Source: Acidobacteriota bacterium
GTDB taxonomy: Bacteria > Acidobacteriota > Blastocatellia > Pyrinomonadales > Pyrinomonadaceae
Length of the DNA stretch: 52,532 bases
Assembly (NCBI GenBank): GCA_003222975.1
Contig: QHXN01000081.1
Span: 1 to 52,532, forward strand
Direction of reading: 5' to 3'
The translations under genes and the position numbers were made by a program. The notes beneath the pieces are model-generated. The model saw only the letters and a list, made by a program, of their open reading frames with translations. It made no database searches and was not told the origin of the DNA. How positions within the stretch are numbered: position 1 is the first letter of the stretch; each line of letters opens with the position of its first letter. Below, piece after piece: positions 25,025 to 34,086 of the stretch.

Positions 25025-26041
25025 CTACTTGAATGAGATTATCACCTGCTCGGGCGTGGCCGGCAGTTGGCGGATTTCGCTGTGCGAGAAGCCGGCGCTC
25101 TGGAACATCCGCTCAAGCTCCGGGAAGGTGTAGGCGTCGCCGCTCGGCGTCGAGCCGAGCATCATCATGCTGAAGGCTGCGGGGATCGGCGGCGAGACCC
25201 TGTCTTCGTTCGGCACGAACTCCAGCGTCACAGCGCGTCCGCCTTCCGCGAGCGCGCCGTGAACCTTCCGCAGCAAACTCTCGCACGTCGGCGGGTCGAA
25301 GTGGTGCAGGAAGTTCGTGAGGAGCACAACGTCGTAGGCAGTGCCGTAGTCCACGTCGAAGGCGCTGCCTTCAATCGTGTGGTAGCGGTCGGCGACGCCC
25401 GCGCCGCGCGCGTTCTCTTTAGCCACCTCCAGGACGTTCGGCCAGTCGAGCGCCGTCACCTCCACGTTCGGGTTCTGCCGCGCGATGGCGATGCCGAACA
25501 TGCCGTGGCCCGCGGCGATGTCGAGCACCTTCAGCTTTGCGCCGCCTCTTTCGCCTACGAGCTGCGCTATCGCCTGCGCGGCCATCGCCATCATCGGAAC
25601 CATCGCCCGCGCGAACTTCACCCAGATGGGGTTTTCGGGGGCGACCGTCCCCCCTTCGGGCATCGCAGTCGTGCCCCTGCGGACAACTGCGGCGAGGTCT
25701 TCAAAGCCGCCGGTGAGCACGGGCGAGAGCATGAATTCGGTGACGCCGCCCATGTACGCCTGCGAGCGTCGGTCGAGAAACACCGCCGAGTCCTGGGTCA
25801 GGCCGTAGCTTCCGCCCTCTTTAGTCAGAAAGCCCATGACGACGAGGTAGTCGCAGAGGATACGCATCCCGCGCTCGGCAGTCTCGCATCGCGCGGCCAA
25901 CTCCCGCGCAGTCCGCGCGCCTTCGCCGATGGCTGTGAACACGTCGAGTTCGAGCGCGGCTTTGATTGCGGCGGTGCGCTGGTAGGCGTTCACCGTCTGG
26001 AAGAAAAGCTCCGGGGAAGGTTGCGGCGTCTGTTCGGACAT
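25025..26041 (-). CDS. SAM-dependent methyltransferase, O-methyltransferase family 2 type
   Basis: 338 aa. The N-terminal winged-helix dimerisation domain ([22 protein letters not shown]) is followed by the SAM-binding motif [18 protein letters not shown] (about 170-187), an acidic loop VTALDWPNV, and [15 protein letters not shown]. This is the layout of small-molecule O-methyltransferases such as acetylserotonin- or CrtF-like enzymes. No biosynthetic partner gene is adjacent, so the substrate is unknown. The gene appears monocistronic. Confidence 0.82.
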   Translation of the reverse strand: MSEQTPQPSPELFFQTVNAYQRTAAIKAALELDVFTAIGEGARTARELAARCETAERGMRILCDYLVVMGFLTKEGGSYGLTQDSAVFLDRRSQAYMGGVTEFMLSPVLTGGFEDLAAVVRRGTTAMPEGGTVAPENPIWVKFARAMVPMMAMAAQAIAQLVGERGGAKLKVLDIAAGHGMFGIAIARQNPNVEVTALDWPNVLEVAKENARGAGVADRYHTIEGSAFDVDYGTAYDVVLLTNFLHHFDPPTCESLLRKVHGALAEGGRAVTLEFVPNEDRVSPPIPAAFSMMMLGSTPSGDAYTFPELERMFQSAGFSHSEIRQLPATPEQVIISFK

Positions 26042-26136
26042 AGCTAGTCACCCTGAATGTTGTGGCGTTAAGAAGAGCGGCTGAATATTACCGCCAGTGC
26101 CGTGGCTATTCAACTTCTAAGCGGGGAGGTGTTAGC

Positions 26137-27123
26137 TCAAGAACTCAGCCGAGACGATGACTCGCGGAGGGCGTCGTGGAGCAGCGCGTTGAAGCGCTCG
26201 GCATGCTCCTCCTGCGGCATCATGCGGCAGCGGTCGAAGACTTCGAGGCGCGCGCGGGGGTTGAGCCGGAGGAGTTGGCCGGCCTGCTCGATGGGGTTCG
26301 CCGTGTCCTGCTTGCCCCAGGCGAGCGTGACGGGCTGGCGCAGGCGCGCGAAAGGCTCGCGGATGTCCGTGTTGAAGTAGCCGGAGAGGAAGGCGGTGGC
26401 GGCGTGCTGCGCGCCGGGCAGGTGGCTGACGGCGTAGTAGTGCGCGACGAGGCGCGGCGTGGCGAAGCGCTTCTCGTAGAAGAGCTGTTTGCGCGCGTAG
26501 TCGCGCACGCTGCGCTCGCTCGTCACGGCGTTGTAGAAGGATGTGCCGAGCACGGGAGAGTGCAGCAGTCCGTAGAAGGCCGCGCCCGTCATGCCGGGAC
26601 GCGCGCTCAAGTTGTCCGCGCCCGTCGGCGAGACGAGAACGAGCGAGCGGACTAACCCCGCGTGCTCGTCGGCGACGCGGGCGGCGAAGGCCGCGCTCAG
26701 TCCGTGCGCGACCAACGCGGCGGGCCGGCCCACGACCTCGCGCAGGAAGTCGGAGAGCAGTCCGACGTAGAGGTCTGAAGAGTAGGGGGCGCTCGCCGGC
26801 TTGTCCGAGTAGCCGAAGCCGAGCAGGTCAACGGCGTAAGTGCGGAAGTCGCGCGCGAGCGGCAGGAAGTTGCGCCGCCACATGAAGGAGCGCGCGCCCG
26901 CGCCGATGCCGTGGACGAACAAGATGGGCGGCGCGTCCTCCGCCCCCGCTTGGCGGTAGAAGACCTGACCGTGCTTCCAGGGGTATGTGCCGGCCTCGCC
27001 GCCGAGCGCGCCCGTCTCCGGCCCCGGCACGTCGTGCGCCACCGCCGCGTTCATCGCCGCCAGAGCAGCCACGCCCGCGCCGCCCGCTACCAAGCCCTTC
27101 CAGAATGTGCGGAGCTTTCCCAT
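26137..27123 (-). CDS. Alpha/beta-fold hydrolase
   Basis: 328 aa with an N-terminal hydrophobic segment (about 8-30) that may be a signal or anchor. The oxyanion motif ILFVHGIG (67-74), nucleophile S143 in AHGLSAA (an Ala replaces the usual last Gly of GxSxG), a candidate acid in WGKQD (about 274) and the His of PQEEHAERF (about 309) complete the triad. Substrate is not predictable. It follows the RNase gene on the same strand, and a heptad hairpin sits 8 nt ahead of its ATG in place of a Shine-Dalgarno. Confidence 0.82.
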   Translation of the reverse strand: MGKLRTFWKGLVAGGAGVAALAAMNAAVAHDVPGPETGALGGEAGTYPWKHGQVFYRQAGAEDAPPILFVHGIGAGARSFMWRRNFLPLARDFRTYAVDLLGFGYSDKPASAPYSSDLYVGLLSDFLREVVGRPAALVAHGLSAAFAARVADEHAGLVRSLVLVSPTGADNLSARPGMTGAAFYGLLHSPVLGTSFYNAVTSERSVRDYARKQLFYEKRFATPRLVAHYYAVSHLPGAQHAATAFLSGYFNTDIREPFARLRQPVTLAWGKQDTANPIEQAGQLLRLNPRARLEVFDRCRMMPQEEHAERFNALLHDALRESSSRLSS

Positions 27124-27131
27124 AAGAGCGC

Positions 27132-27208
27132 AGATGTTAGATGTCAGATGCTAGATGCTGGTTACGGCGTTATTACTAACATCTAGCATCCAGCATCTGA
27201 CATCCAGC
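27132..27208. repeat. Heptad hairpin (AGATGYY words)
   Basis: The left arm 27132-27161 is four words of the AGATGYY type; the right arm 27176-27208 is their complement, with 19 of 20 positions pairing in the core. It begins 8 nt from the hydrolase start and ends 2 nt from the RNase stop, filling the whole gap. Confidence 0.8.
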
Positions 27209-27210
27209 TC

Positions 27211-30141
27211 TCAGATGAAGGCGAAGTCGAACTGCTCCTGATGGACGTGCTCGTGGCCGGTGATGTCTATAGGGCCGAGGTAGTCCTCGATCTCCTTGAG
27301 CACGTCGCGCTCGGTCGTGCGGAGGGCGCGCGCGACTTCGAGGTTGACGCGCAGCGTCGTCTGCCTGATGCTCTCGCCCTCGTTGGCGCGTGCGAGGCGG
27401 CGCGCCTCTTCGAGTATTTCGTAGCAGACCGTCTGCGGCGACTTCACAAGCCCCGCGCCCTGGCAGTAGGGACAGGGGGAGCAGAGCGTGCGCTCCAGCG
27501 ACTGCTTGACGCGCTTGCGCGTCATAATGACCAGGCCGAAGTCGTTGAAGGAGAGAACCTTCGTCGGCGACTTGTCCTGCCGGAGCGCGTCCTGAAGGGC
27601 CTGCATCACGCGCGCGCGGTTCCTGCGCTCCTCCATGTCTATGAGGTCGAGGACGATGATGCCGCCGAGGTCGCGAAGCCTGATCTGCCGCGCGATCTCT
27701 TCGACCGCCTCCATGTTGGTGCGCGTGATCGTGTCTTCGAGACGCGTGCCGCCGCGGCCTACGAACTTGCCCGTGTTCACGTCAATGGCGACCAGCGCCT
27801 CGGTCTGGTTGATGACGAGGTAGCCGCCGGAGCGGAGCCACACGCGCGGCTTGATGGCCTTATCAATCTCGGCCTGTACGCCGTAGGCTTCGAGTATCGG
27901 CTCCTCGCGCGTGTGGAGCTTGACGCGGTTGACGAGGCGGGGCTGGATGCGGTTGATGAACTCGACGACTTCAAGGTACTCCTGCTCGCTGTCAACGCGT
28001 ATGGCCGCGAAGTCGTCGGAGAGCTGGTCGCGCAGGAGGCGCTGCACCAGGTCGAGGTCTTTGTGGACGAGCGAAGGGGCCTTCTGCTTCTCGGAGCCGC
28101 GGCGTATGTCGCGCCAGGTGCGTATGAGGTAGCGCGCGTCGTCGCGCAGGTCTTGCTCCGAAATGCCGACGCCGGCGGTGCGGACGATGAAGCCGCCCGA
28201 AGGCACGTCCTCTTCCTTGACGATGGCCTGGATGAGCTTGCGCAGGCGCACGCGCTCCTGGTCTGACTCGATCTTGCGCGAGACGCCGACGTGCTCGATG
28301 GTCGGCATGTAAACGAGGAAGCGACCGGGCAGGGCGATGTGCGAGGTGATGCGCGCCCCTTTTTGCGCGATTGGTTCCTTGGCAATCTGGACGATGATCT
28401 CCTGTCCCTCGCGCAGGAGGTCTGTGATCGTCGGCTGGCGGTCGCGCCGCCCGCGCCCGTTCTCGCGCCGTCCGCCGCGCTCGCCCTGCGGACGATCACC
28501 GCCGCGCTCGCGCTCGCTACGCTCACCGCCGCGTTCACGCTCACCACGATCACTACGCTCGCGCTCGCCACGATCACTATGCTCACGCGGGGCGCGCTCG
28601 CGCGGGCCGGAGCGCTGCGACGGCTGGCGCGTCTGACGCTGCGGCTGCTGAGGCGGCGGCGGAGGCGCGGCGGCCTCCACCTCGGCGACGGCGTCGTCCG
28701 CGATGACCTCCGCGTCGCCGTTGTGGCCGTTCGCCTGCTGCTCGTCGGAACCCTTGCCGACGGGCTTGCGTCGCCGCCGACCGCCGCGGCGCGCGAACTC
28801 GCCGCGCGCCGGGCGCGACGTGACGTTCGCCTCCGCGTCTTCGCCGTTCGTCTGCCCGCCCGCGTCTCCGCCGCCCGCCTTCCTGCCGCGCTTCGAGCCG
28901 CCCTTCGACGCCGAAGCCTTCTGGCCCTTGGCGGCGGATTTCTTCGACGACGCCTTCGACGCGCCGGACTTGGCCGCGCGCTTCTTCGACGCTGCGCCCT
29001 CTTCCGCCGCCGTCCCTTCGGCCCGTGCCGCCGACTTCTTCGCGCCCTTCTTCGGCGCGGCCTTCGACGCCGCGGCCCTGCCGCGTTTCTTCGCCGCGAC
29101 CGTCGTGTCGGGCGACCCGACCGCCGACTCGACCGCGCCCTCGTCGCTCACGCGCTCGAACTCTCCGGCGCTCGCGAACGTGTCTTCGGCCTCGACCTCC
29201 TCGACGAGCCCCGCGACCGACGCGGCAACTTCGGGCTGGACTGAGCGCAGGCGCGCGCCCGACCCGGCTGATTCGGCGTCGCTGTCAACGATGCGCTCGA
29301 AGCCGCCGCCGCCCGAAGCGTTCGCGCCGAGCAGCGAGCCGACCTCCGCCGCCGCGGTCGTCGGCTCGATGTCGAACTCGACGGCACGCGTCTGGTCGGA
29401 CAACCGCTCCTGGAGCCGAGCATCCTTGAACATCGAGCCGTTCTCGATGGCGGCCTCCTCCTCGTCCACGACGCGCTCGAACGAGTCCGCGCCCTCGACG
29501 AAGGGCGTCGAGATGTCCTCGACCGAAAGCCCGCGCCCCCCGGCGGGGAACGAGACGCCCGGCGGGACTTCGCCCGCCGCGACTTCGGAAGCTCCGCCCT
29601 TCTCGCGGCGTCGCTTGCGCCGCTTGCGGCCTCCGGCCTCCGCCTGCTCGCCCGCTCCCTCTTCGCGCGCGGCCTCGGCCTCCTCGACCGCGGCGGTCGG
29701 AGCGGCGTGAGCCGCTTCGGCGACTTCGTCAGCTTCGTCGGCTTCGGAGTCGGCGTCTTCCGGCTCGGCCTCCTCCTGCGCCTGCTCCATGCGTCGCTCG
29801 CGCTCGACGCGCGCCCGCTCGATGCGCTCGGCGGCGGCGCGCTGCGCGGCCTCGTCGTCTGCGCCCTCGGTCTTCTTCTTGTCCACGACGATGCGCTCGA
29901 ACTCCTCCTCCTCGTCGAAGAAGTCTGAGACGTAGAGGAAGGCGTCGCGTTCGAGGCCGATGTCGACGAAGGCCGACTGCATGCCGGGGAGCACACGCAT
30001 GACGCGCCCCTTGTAAATGTTGCCGACGATCCCTTGGCTCGACTCGCCGCGCTCGATGTAGAACTCCGTGACTCGCCCGTTCTCGACGATGGCGATCTTC
30101 TTCTCGCGTCCGTTGACGCTGACGATCATCTCTTTCGGCAT
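27211..30141 (-). CDS. rng: RNase E/G family endoribonuclease with a giant insertion in the S1 domain
   Basis: 976 aa. The S1 domain starts normally (VGNIYKGRVMRVLPGMQSAFVDIG, about 38-62) but after DAFLYVSDFFDEEEEF it is interrupted. About 490 residues of low-complexity sequence (78-570: acidic/Ala-rich, then Lys/Ala-rich, then Arg/Glu repeats with RGERER words) precede the rest of S1 (ITDLLREGQEIIVQI, from 572). The DNase I-like catalytic core retains VAIDVNTGKFVGRGG and IIVLDLIDMEERR (the two metal Asp) and the Zn-link CSPCPYC. It processes rRNA and mRNA. Location near mreBCD-rodA matches the rng (cafA) neighbourhood of many bacteria. Confidence 0.9.
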   Translation of the reverse strand: MPKEMIVSVNGREKKIAIVENGRVTEFYIERGESSQGIVGNIYKGRVMRVLPGMQSAFVDIGLERDAFLYVSDFFDEEEEFERIVVDKKKTEGADDEAAQRAAAERIERARVERERRMEQAQEEAEPEDADSEADEADEVAEAAHAAPTAAVEEAEAAREEGAGEQAEAGGRKRRKRRREKGGASEVAAGEVPPGVSFPAGGRGLSVEDISTPFVEGADSFERVVDEEEAAIENGSMFKDARLQERLSDQTRAVEFDIEPTTAAAEVGSLLGANASGGGGFERIVDSDAESAGSGARLRSVQPEVAASVAGLVEEVEAEDTFASAGEFERVSDEGAVESAVGSPDTTVAAKKRGRAAASKAAPKKGAKKSAARAEGTAAEEGAASKKRAAKSGASKASSKKSAAKGQKASASKGGSKRGRKAGGGDAGGQTNGEDAEANVTSRPARGEFARRGGRRRRKPVGKGSDEQQANGHNGDAEVIADDAVAEVEAAAPPPPPQQPQRQTRQPSQRSGPRERAPREHSDRGERERSDRGERERGGERSERERGGDRPQGERGGRRENGRGRRDRQPTITDLLREGQEIIVQIAKEPIAQKGARITSHIALPGRFLVYMPTIEHVGVSRKIESDQERVRLRKLIQAIVKEEDVPSGGFIVRTAGVGISEQDLRDDARYLIRTWRDIRRGSEKQKAPSLVHKDLDLVQRLLRDQLSDDFAAIRVDSEQEYLEVVEFINRIQPRLVNRVKLHTREEPILEAYGVQAEIDKAIKPRVWLRSGGYLVINQTEALVAIDVNTGKFVGRGGTRLEDTITRTNMEAVEEIARQIRLRDLGGIIVLDLIDMEERRNRARVMQALQDALRQDKSPTKVLSFNDFGLVIMTRKRVKQSLERTLCSPCPYCQGAGLVKSPQTVCYEILEEARRLARANEGESIRQTTLRVNLEVARALRTTERDVLKEIEDYLGPIDITGHEHVHQEQFDFAFI

Positions 30142-30886
30142 CTGTGTGAAACCGTCTCCTGAATGTTATGTGCCGCGCGCGCCGCGCTTAAAGAAGGCGA
30201 CGTGGCGCTGGCCCGACGTGTTGGTGGGTGAACCCGCGCAGGTGCGGGCGTGTTCGGCGCGCAGCCGCTCCGGCTGGCACTTCTCGGCGGGACGGGTTTC
30301 GGGTGAAAGGGTCGTGAGACGCATGGCGGCGCGGTCGCCGCGCGGGCGTGTGTGCGCGCAGGGCCGCCCCGGCCTACAGCGCTTGCGCGTACCGCTCGGA
30401 CGGGGAGGCGCTTTTCTGCCTCCTCCCCGCGGAAGCGTTCTGAACTGTTCACTCGGAAACTCCGTCCGCCGTCAACCGCCGCGGCGCGTCGGGCCTGTCG
30501 AGGATGCCCCGAAGCGCCGGCCCGTCTGCGTCGCGCTCTCGAATACATTCGAGCGCGGCAGCAGGCGCGTGCCTTTCGACGAATCCACTCCCGGCCTTCG
30601 CAGCCCGCCGGGGCAGAGGGCGCGCGCTCTTCGGCATCGCACACTCCCCGTCCCGCCGCTGCGGCGGCTCGTGAAAACATTTCAAACGGGGGCGATGCGG
30701 GCGCGCGCGAAACTTCCGCCGCGCCGCGCCGCCCCGCAAGAATCCTTCCTGTCAACTCGAAAGGCGCGCGAGGCCGTCCGCAAGTGCTTTCATGTGCGCG
30801 CGCCGTGCCGGAAAGTTTTAAGTTCAGGCAGTGTGGACAGGCACGAGCAGTATAAACGAGTGCGCGGCGAAAAGGCGAGCCGAAGC
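30142..30886 (-). other. Long leader or spacer upstream of the RNase gene
   Basis: About 745 bases without a credible gene, though GC bias keeps several frames open. It contains hairpins, for example GGAGGC/GCCTCC (30404-30423) and CTCGAA/TTCGAG (30538-30553), and a minus-strand TATACT box (30849-30854) without a good -35. Enterobacterial rne has a long structured leader through which RNase E controls its own mRNA; a similar role here is inference. I find no match to RNase P RNA, tmRNA or SRP RNA core sequences. Confidence 0.4.
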
Positions 30887-31020
30887 GGAAGGCAAAAGTA
30901 AAAAGGCAAAAGGCGAAAGAGAGGAGACCGGCGGGCACGGCTTCTCTTATCATCGGCGGTTGATGAAAGAAGCGCCTTCCGGCGTCTTCACTTTTGCCCG
31001 TTGCCTTTTTACTTTGCCTC
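30887..31020. repeat. Heptad hairpin, family B (AAGGCAA words), copy 1
   Basis: The left arm (30887-30923) is built from AAGGCAA-type words; the right arm (30986-31020) is the complement and runs to the nitrilase stop codon (31020-31022). The core GTAAAAAGGCAA is shared with the element at 42284-42424. Confidence 0.75.
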
Positions 31021-31925
31021 TATCTTCTCGCGTCCTTTCGGACGAAAGGCTCCTGCACGTCGGGCGAGACGAGCGGGGCGTAGCAGCGCGGGCGGCGGTA
31101 GGCGTTGCCCCACGTTTCGCGTTCGCGGTAGGCGCGCAGCTCGCCGAGGTCGAAGGGGGCGAGGTAGATGCCTTCGCGCTCGCCCGCCTCGACGATGAGG
31201 GTGTCGCGGGCTTCGCCGTCAGACCCGTCGGCGTGCGGCTCCGTGTAAGCCACGGCGTCGAAGGCGACGGAGTGGCCGTTGTTGCGCGGCGCGGCGTAGT
31301 TGGTCATGGCGACGCCGACCATGTTCTCGTAGGCGCGGGCGCGGAACTGCCCCGTGCGGTTCGGGTCGAGCGTGCAGGCGTTCGGCGTCAGGATGATCTC
31401 CGCGCCCCGCAGCATCAGGACGCGCGCGCTTTCGGGGAACTCGCGGTCGTAGCAGATCATCGCCCCGACACGCACTCCGCCGCTCGCGGTGTCGAGCGTG
31501 CAGACGCGAAACTCATCGCCCGGCGTCAGCAGCGCCTCCGCGTCGAAGTCGCACGTGTGCACTTTGGCGTAGGTCATCGAGACCTCGCCGCGGCGATCAA
31601 TTAAAGAGACGGAGTTGCGCGGGGCGCCGGGCCAGCGCTCCAGGTAGGTGAGGGCAATCGCCATGTTCAGCTCCGCTGCGAGTCCGCGGAAGTGTTTGAC
31701 GAACGGGTCGTCGGGGCCGACGGCCTGCGACTGCCAGCGCTCGCGCGCGCCCGGCTCCGCGCGGTCGAAGAAGGTGTAGCCGACGCTCCACATTTCGGGG
31801 AAGAGGGCGATGTCCGCGCCCGCGTCGCGCGCGCGACGGCAGAACGCCTCGCCCTTGGAGAGGTTGGCTTCCGGGTCGTCGCCGCAGGGCGTCATCTGCA
31901 ACAGCGCGACGTTCAGCGGGCGCAT
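31020..31925 (-). CDS. Carbon-nitrogen hydrolase (nitrilase superfamily amidase)
   Basis: 301 aa. The catalytic triad is E44 (LFPEMW), K121 (YAKVH) and C158 (ICYDREFPE), the hallmark of nitrilase-superfamily enzymes that cleave amides or nitriles. The length is standard. No signal peptide. GGGGAG precedes the start. Substrate class (N-carbamoyl amine, omega-amide or other) cannot be decided. With the trypsin-like gene it separates rodA from the RNase gene in an otherwise familiar mre-rng gene order. Confidence 0.88.
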   Translation of the reverse strand: MRPLNVALLQMTPCGDDPEANLSKGEAFCRRARDAGADIALFPEMWSVGYTFFDRAEPGARERWQSQAVGPDDPFVKHFRGLAAELNMAIALTYLERWPGAPRNSVSLIDRRGEVSMTYAKVHTCDFDAEALLTPGDEFRVCTLDTASGGVRVGAMICYDREFPESARVLMLRGAEIILTPNACTLDPNRTGQFRARAYENMVGVAMTNYAAPRNNGHSVAFDAVAYTEPHADGSDGEARDTLIVEAGEREGIYLAPFDLGELRAYRERETWGNAYRRPRCYAPLVSPDVQEPFVRKDARR

Positions 31926-31978
31926 GAGCGTTCTCCCCTCCGCCGGGAGTTAAGGGCCGTGAGGCCGGGGCGACAGCT

Positions 31979-32698
31979 TCAAGGCTGCGGGGCGGAGTTG
32001 TAGTCCGCGAGGAGCTTCTGCGCCTTCGCGCCCGGACTGATGACCGCGAGTTTTTTCGACCAGTCGTAGCCGCTGAACACGCCGACCAGCTCGGCCTTGT
32101 CGTTATAGACGGGGCTGCCCGAACAGCCGTCGCGCCCGTCAATTTTTGCAGACCAATACTCCTGCCCGCGGAACGTGTACGGGCCGGAGAAGACGCCGCG
32201 TCTGACCATCTTGTCGCCGTGGGGTCGGGCGATCATGAGCAGCTTCTCGTCTTCGCTGGGCGTCGTCTGGAAGGAAGGCTCCCTGTGTTGTTTCGGCGAG
32301 CGGCACACGCGCAGCAGCGCCAGGTCGGCGTCCTCGTCCACCTTCAGCAGCGTGGCCTTGCAGCCGTTGACGTATGCCTTGACCTCAAGCTCGTCGTTGG
32401 CCGAGAACCCCAGCACCACCTTCTTGGGGACGCTCAGGTTCCCGGAGACGGTATGGTAGGCCGTCATCACCAGCCCGTCGCCGACGACGAACCCTGTGGC
32501 GTAGGCATTAGGCCCCATGTCGAGAAAGGAGATGGCTCGCTGTAGCGGGTTCTGATTCTTCTTGCTGAACTTCAGGTCGAGAGAGACGGTGTAGCCCTCC
32601 TGCCTTTGAACGTCCCCCGAATCGCCCGCCGTGCACACCGGCATGAGCAGAGAGGCTAACGCAACGACGAGAGCAAAGCCGCAAAATATCCTCTTCAT
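31979..32698 (-). CDS. Secreted trypsin-like serine protease (S1 fold)
   Basis: 239 aa with a signal peptide (MKRIFCGFALVVALASLL, cleavage near CTAG). The triad is H82 (MTAYHTVSG), D125 (DEDADLALL) and S193 (DGCSGSPVYND). Four cysteines remain after cleavage or so, including the Cys before the nucleophile. No PDZ domain follows, so it is not a full DegP. A periplasmic processing or quality-control protease is likely. AAGGAGA lies upstream of the ATG. Confidence 0.85.
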   Translation of the reverse strand: MKRIFCGFALVVALASLLMPVCTAGDSGDVQRQEGYTVSLDLKFSKKNQNPLQRAISFLDMGPNAYATGFVVGDGLVMTAYHTVSGNLSVPKKVVLGFSANDELEVKAYVNGCKATLLKVDEDADLALLRVCRSPKQHREPSFQTTPSEDEKLLMIARPHGDKMVRRGVFSGPYTFRGQEYWSAKIDGRDGCSGSPVYNDKAELVGVFSGYDWSKKLAVISPGAKAQKLLADYNSAPQP

Positions 32699-32843
32699 CT
32701 GTGTCTCCTTGTAAACTGAATGACGGGTTACGGTCGCCGGGCGGGCGCGAGGAAGGTTGTTCGCCCGGCAGAAAGCCTGACTATACCGGTGATGCAGCGC
32801 CGTGGGGGCCTTTATAGTCCAATTCGCCGAGATTTGGAAGAGC

Positions 32844-32866
32844 GCGCGGGAATATTTACCCCGCGC
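32844..32866 (-). terminator. Hairpin after rodA
   Basis: GCGCGGG (32844-32850) pairs with CCCGCGC (32860-32866) around an AT-rich loop, three bases beyond the rodA stop. There is no U-tract, so it may be a 3'-end stabiliser instead of a terminator. Confidence 0.4.
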
Positions 32867-32869
32867 CGC

Positions 32870-33991
32870 TCAGTTGACGAAGCGGCGCAGGCGGATGCTG
32901 ATGGCGAAGCCGATGGCGACGAACGTGGCGAGGATGGCGGAGATGCCGGCGCTCATCAGCGGCAGCGGCACGCCGATGACCGGCAGGATGCCGAGCGCCA
33001 TGCCGACGTTGATGAATATCTGAAACGCGAGGCCGCCGACAATCGCCATGATGACGAGCATCCCTGTGCGGTCGGGCGCACGCCGCGCGCCGTGGATGAG
33101 TTTGGTCAAGAGGACGGCGTAGGCCAGAAGCAGCAGGACGCAGCCGACGAAGCCCGTGTTCTCGGCGGTGACGGCGAAGATGAAGTCGGTGTGCGGCTCG
33201 GGCAGGAACTTCAATTTGCTCTGCGAGGCGTCGCCCTTCGAGACCGACCCCGTGATGCCGCCCTTGCCGACGGTGACGATTGACTGCCAGGTGTGGTAGC
33301 CGAAGCCGCGGCGGTCGGCGTTCTCCGGGTCGAGGATAACGTTGATGCGCTCCTGCTGGTAGTTCTTGATGAGGCCGGAGTGCGTGCCGATGTACCACAT
33401 GCCGGGGACGGACGCGGTGCCGAGGACGAGTGCAGCGAGGACGAGCCACATGCGCACCGAGGAGAGGAAGAGGACGACGGCGAGCAGTGGGAAGTAGGTG
33501 AGCGCCTGGCCGGTGTCCGGCTCCAGCATGATGAGGCCGACCGGGACGGCGAGAATGAGTCCGCCGGCGATCATCTCCTTGACGGTGAGCGGCGCGCTGC
33601 GCGGCTTGCCGAAGTAGCGCGCCAGCATCAGCACCGTCGGGATTTTCATGAACTCCGAGGGCTGAAACTGGCCCAAACCGGGGACGCCGATCCAGCAGCG
33701 CTGGCCGTTGATCTTCAGCCCGACGTGCGGGATGAGCACGATCACCAGCAGCGCGAGGCCGAAGATGTAGAAGGCGGGCGCGATGTGGACGAGCTTGCGG
33801 TAGTCCGTGAAAGCCACCGCCAGCATCACGACGAGCGAGACGGCGAGGCCCAGCACCTGCTTCTTCCAGAACGGCGCGTCGGGCTGCGCGTTGAAAATCA
33901 TCCACGTCCCGAAGGCGGAGATTGCCACCGCCAGCAGCAGCAGCAGCCAGTCAAAATCCCGCACCCAGCGTCTTTCTAAAATCGCACTCAT
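32870..33991 (-). CDS. rodA: Rod-shape peptidoglycan glycosyltransferase RodA (SEDS family)
   Basis: 373 aa, about ten membrane helices. SEDS motifs are present: KINGQRCWIGVPGLGQFQPSE near the middle, LEPDTGQALTY, and SAGISAILATFVAIG near the end. RodA polymerises glycan strands of the lateral wall together with the class B PBP MrdA encoded just upstream. It is the last gene of mreB-mreC-mreD-mrdA-rodA. The ATG has no Shine-Dalgarno; a perfect 30-bp-arm heptad hairpin ends 6 nt before it. Confidence 0.95.
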   Translation of the reverse strand: MSAILERRWVRDFDWLLLLLAVAISAFGTWMIFNAQPDAPFWKKQVLGLAVSLVVMLAVAFTDYRKLVHIAPAFYIFGLALLVIVLIPHVGLKINGQRCWIGVPGLGQFQPSEFMKIPTVLMLARYFGKPRSAPLTVKEMIAGGLILAVPVGLIMLEPDTGQALTYFPLLAVVLFLSSVRMWLVLAALVLGTASVPGMWYIGTHSGLIKNYQQERINVILDPENADRRGFGYHTWQSIVTVGKGGITGSVSKGDASQSKLKFLPEPHTDFIFAVTAENTGFVGCVLLLLAYAVLLTKLIHGARRAPDRTGMLVIMAIVGGLAFQIFINVGMALGILPVIGVPLPLMSAGISAILATFVAIGFAISIRLRRFVN

Positions 33992-33997
33992 CGAAGA

Positions 33998-34086
33998 AGT
34001 GATGAGTGATGAGTGATGAGTGATAAGAAGTGATAAGAAGGGGCTGGCTGTTGCCTCTTATCACTCATCACTCATCACTCATCACT
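33998..34086. repeat. Heptad hairpin (GATGAGT words), mrdA-rodA junction
   Basis: Arms 33998-34027 and 34057-34086 are perfect 30-bp reverse complements made of GATGAGT words ending in GATAAG. The mrdA stop codon (34082-34084) lies inside one arm, and the other ends 6 nt before the rodA ATG. Confidence 0.9.

Noticed and set aside
30142..30886. RNase P RNA, tmRNA or SRP RNA
   Set aside because: None of the conserved core sequences I know for these RNAs could be found on either strand.
30068..30953. Plus and minus frames of 167-277 codons in the gap ahead of the RNase gene
   Set aside because: The products are Arg/Pro/Ala-rich with no recognisable domain or ribosome site, and the long frames run into the heptad element. 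They are explained by high GC.
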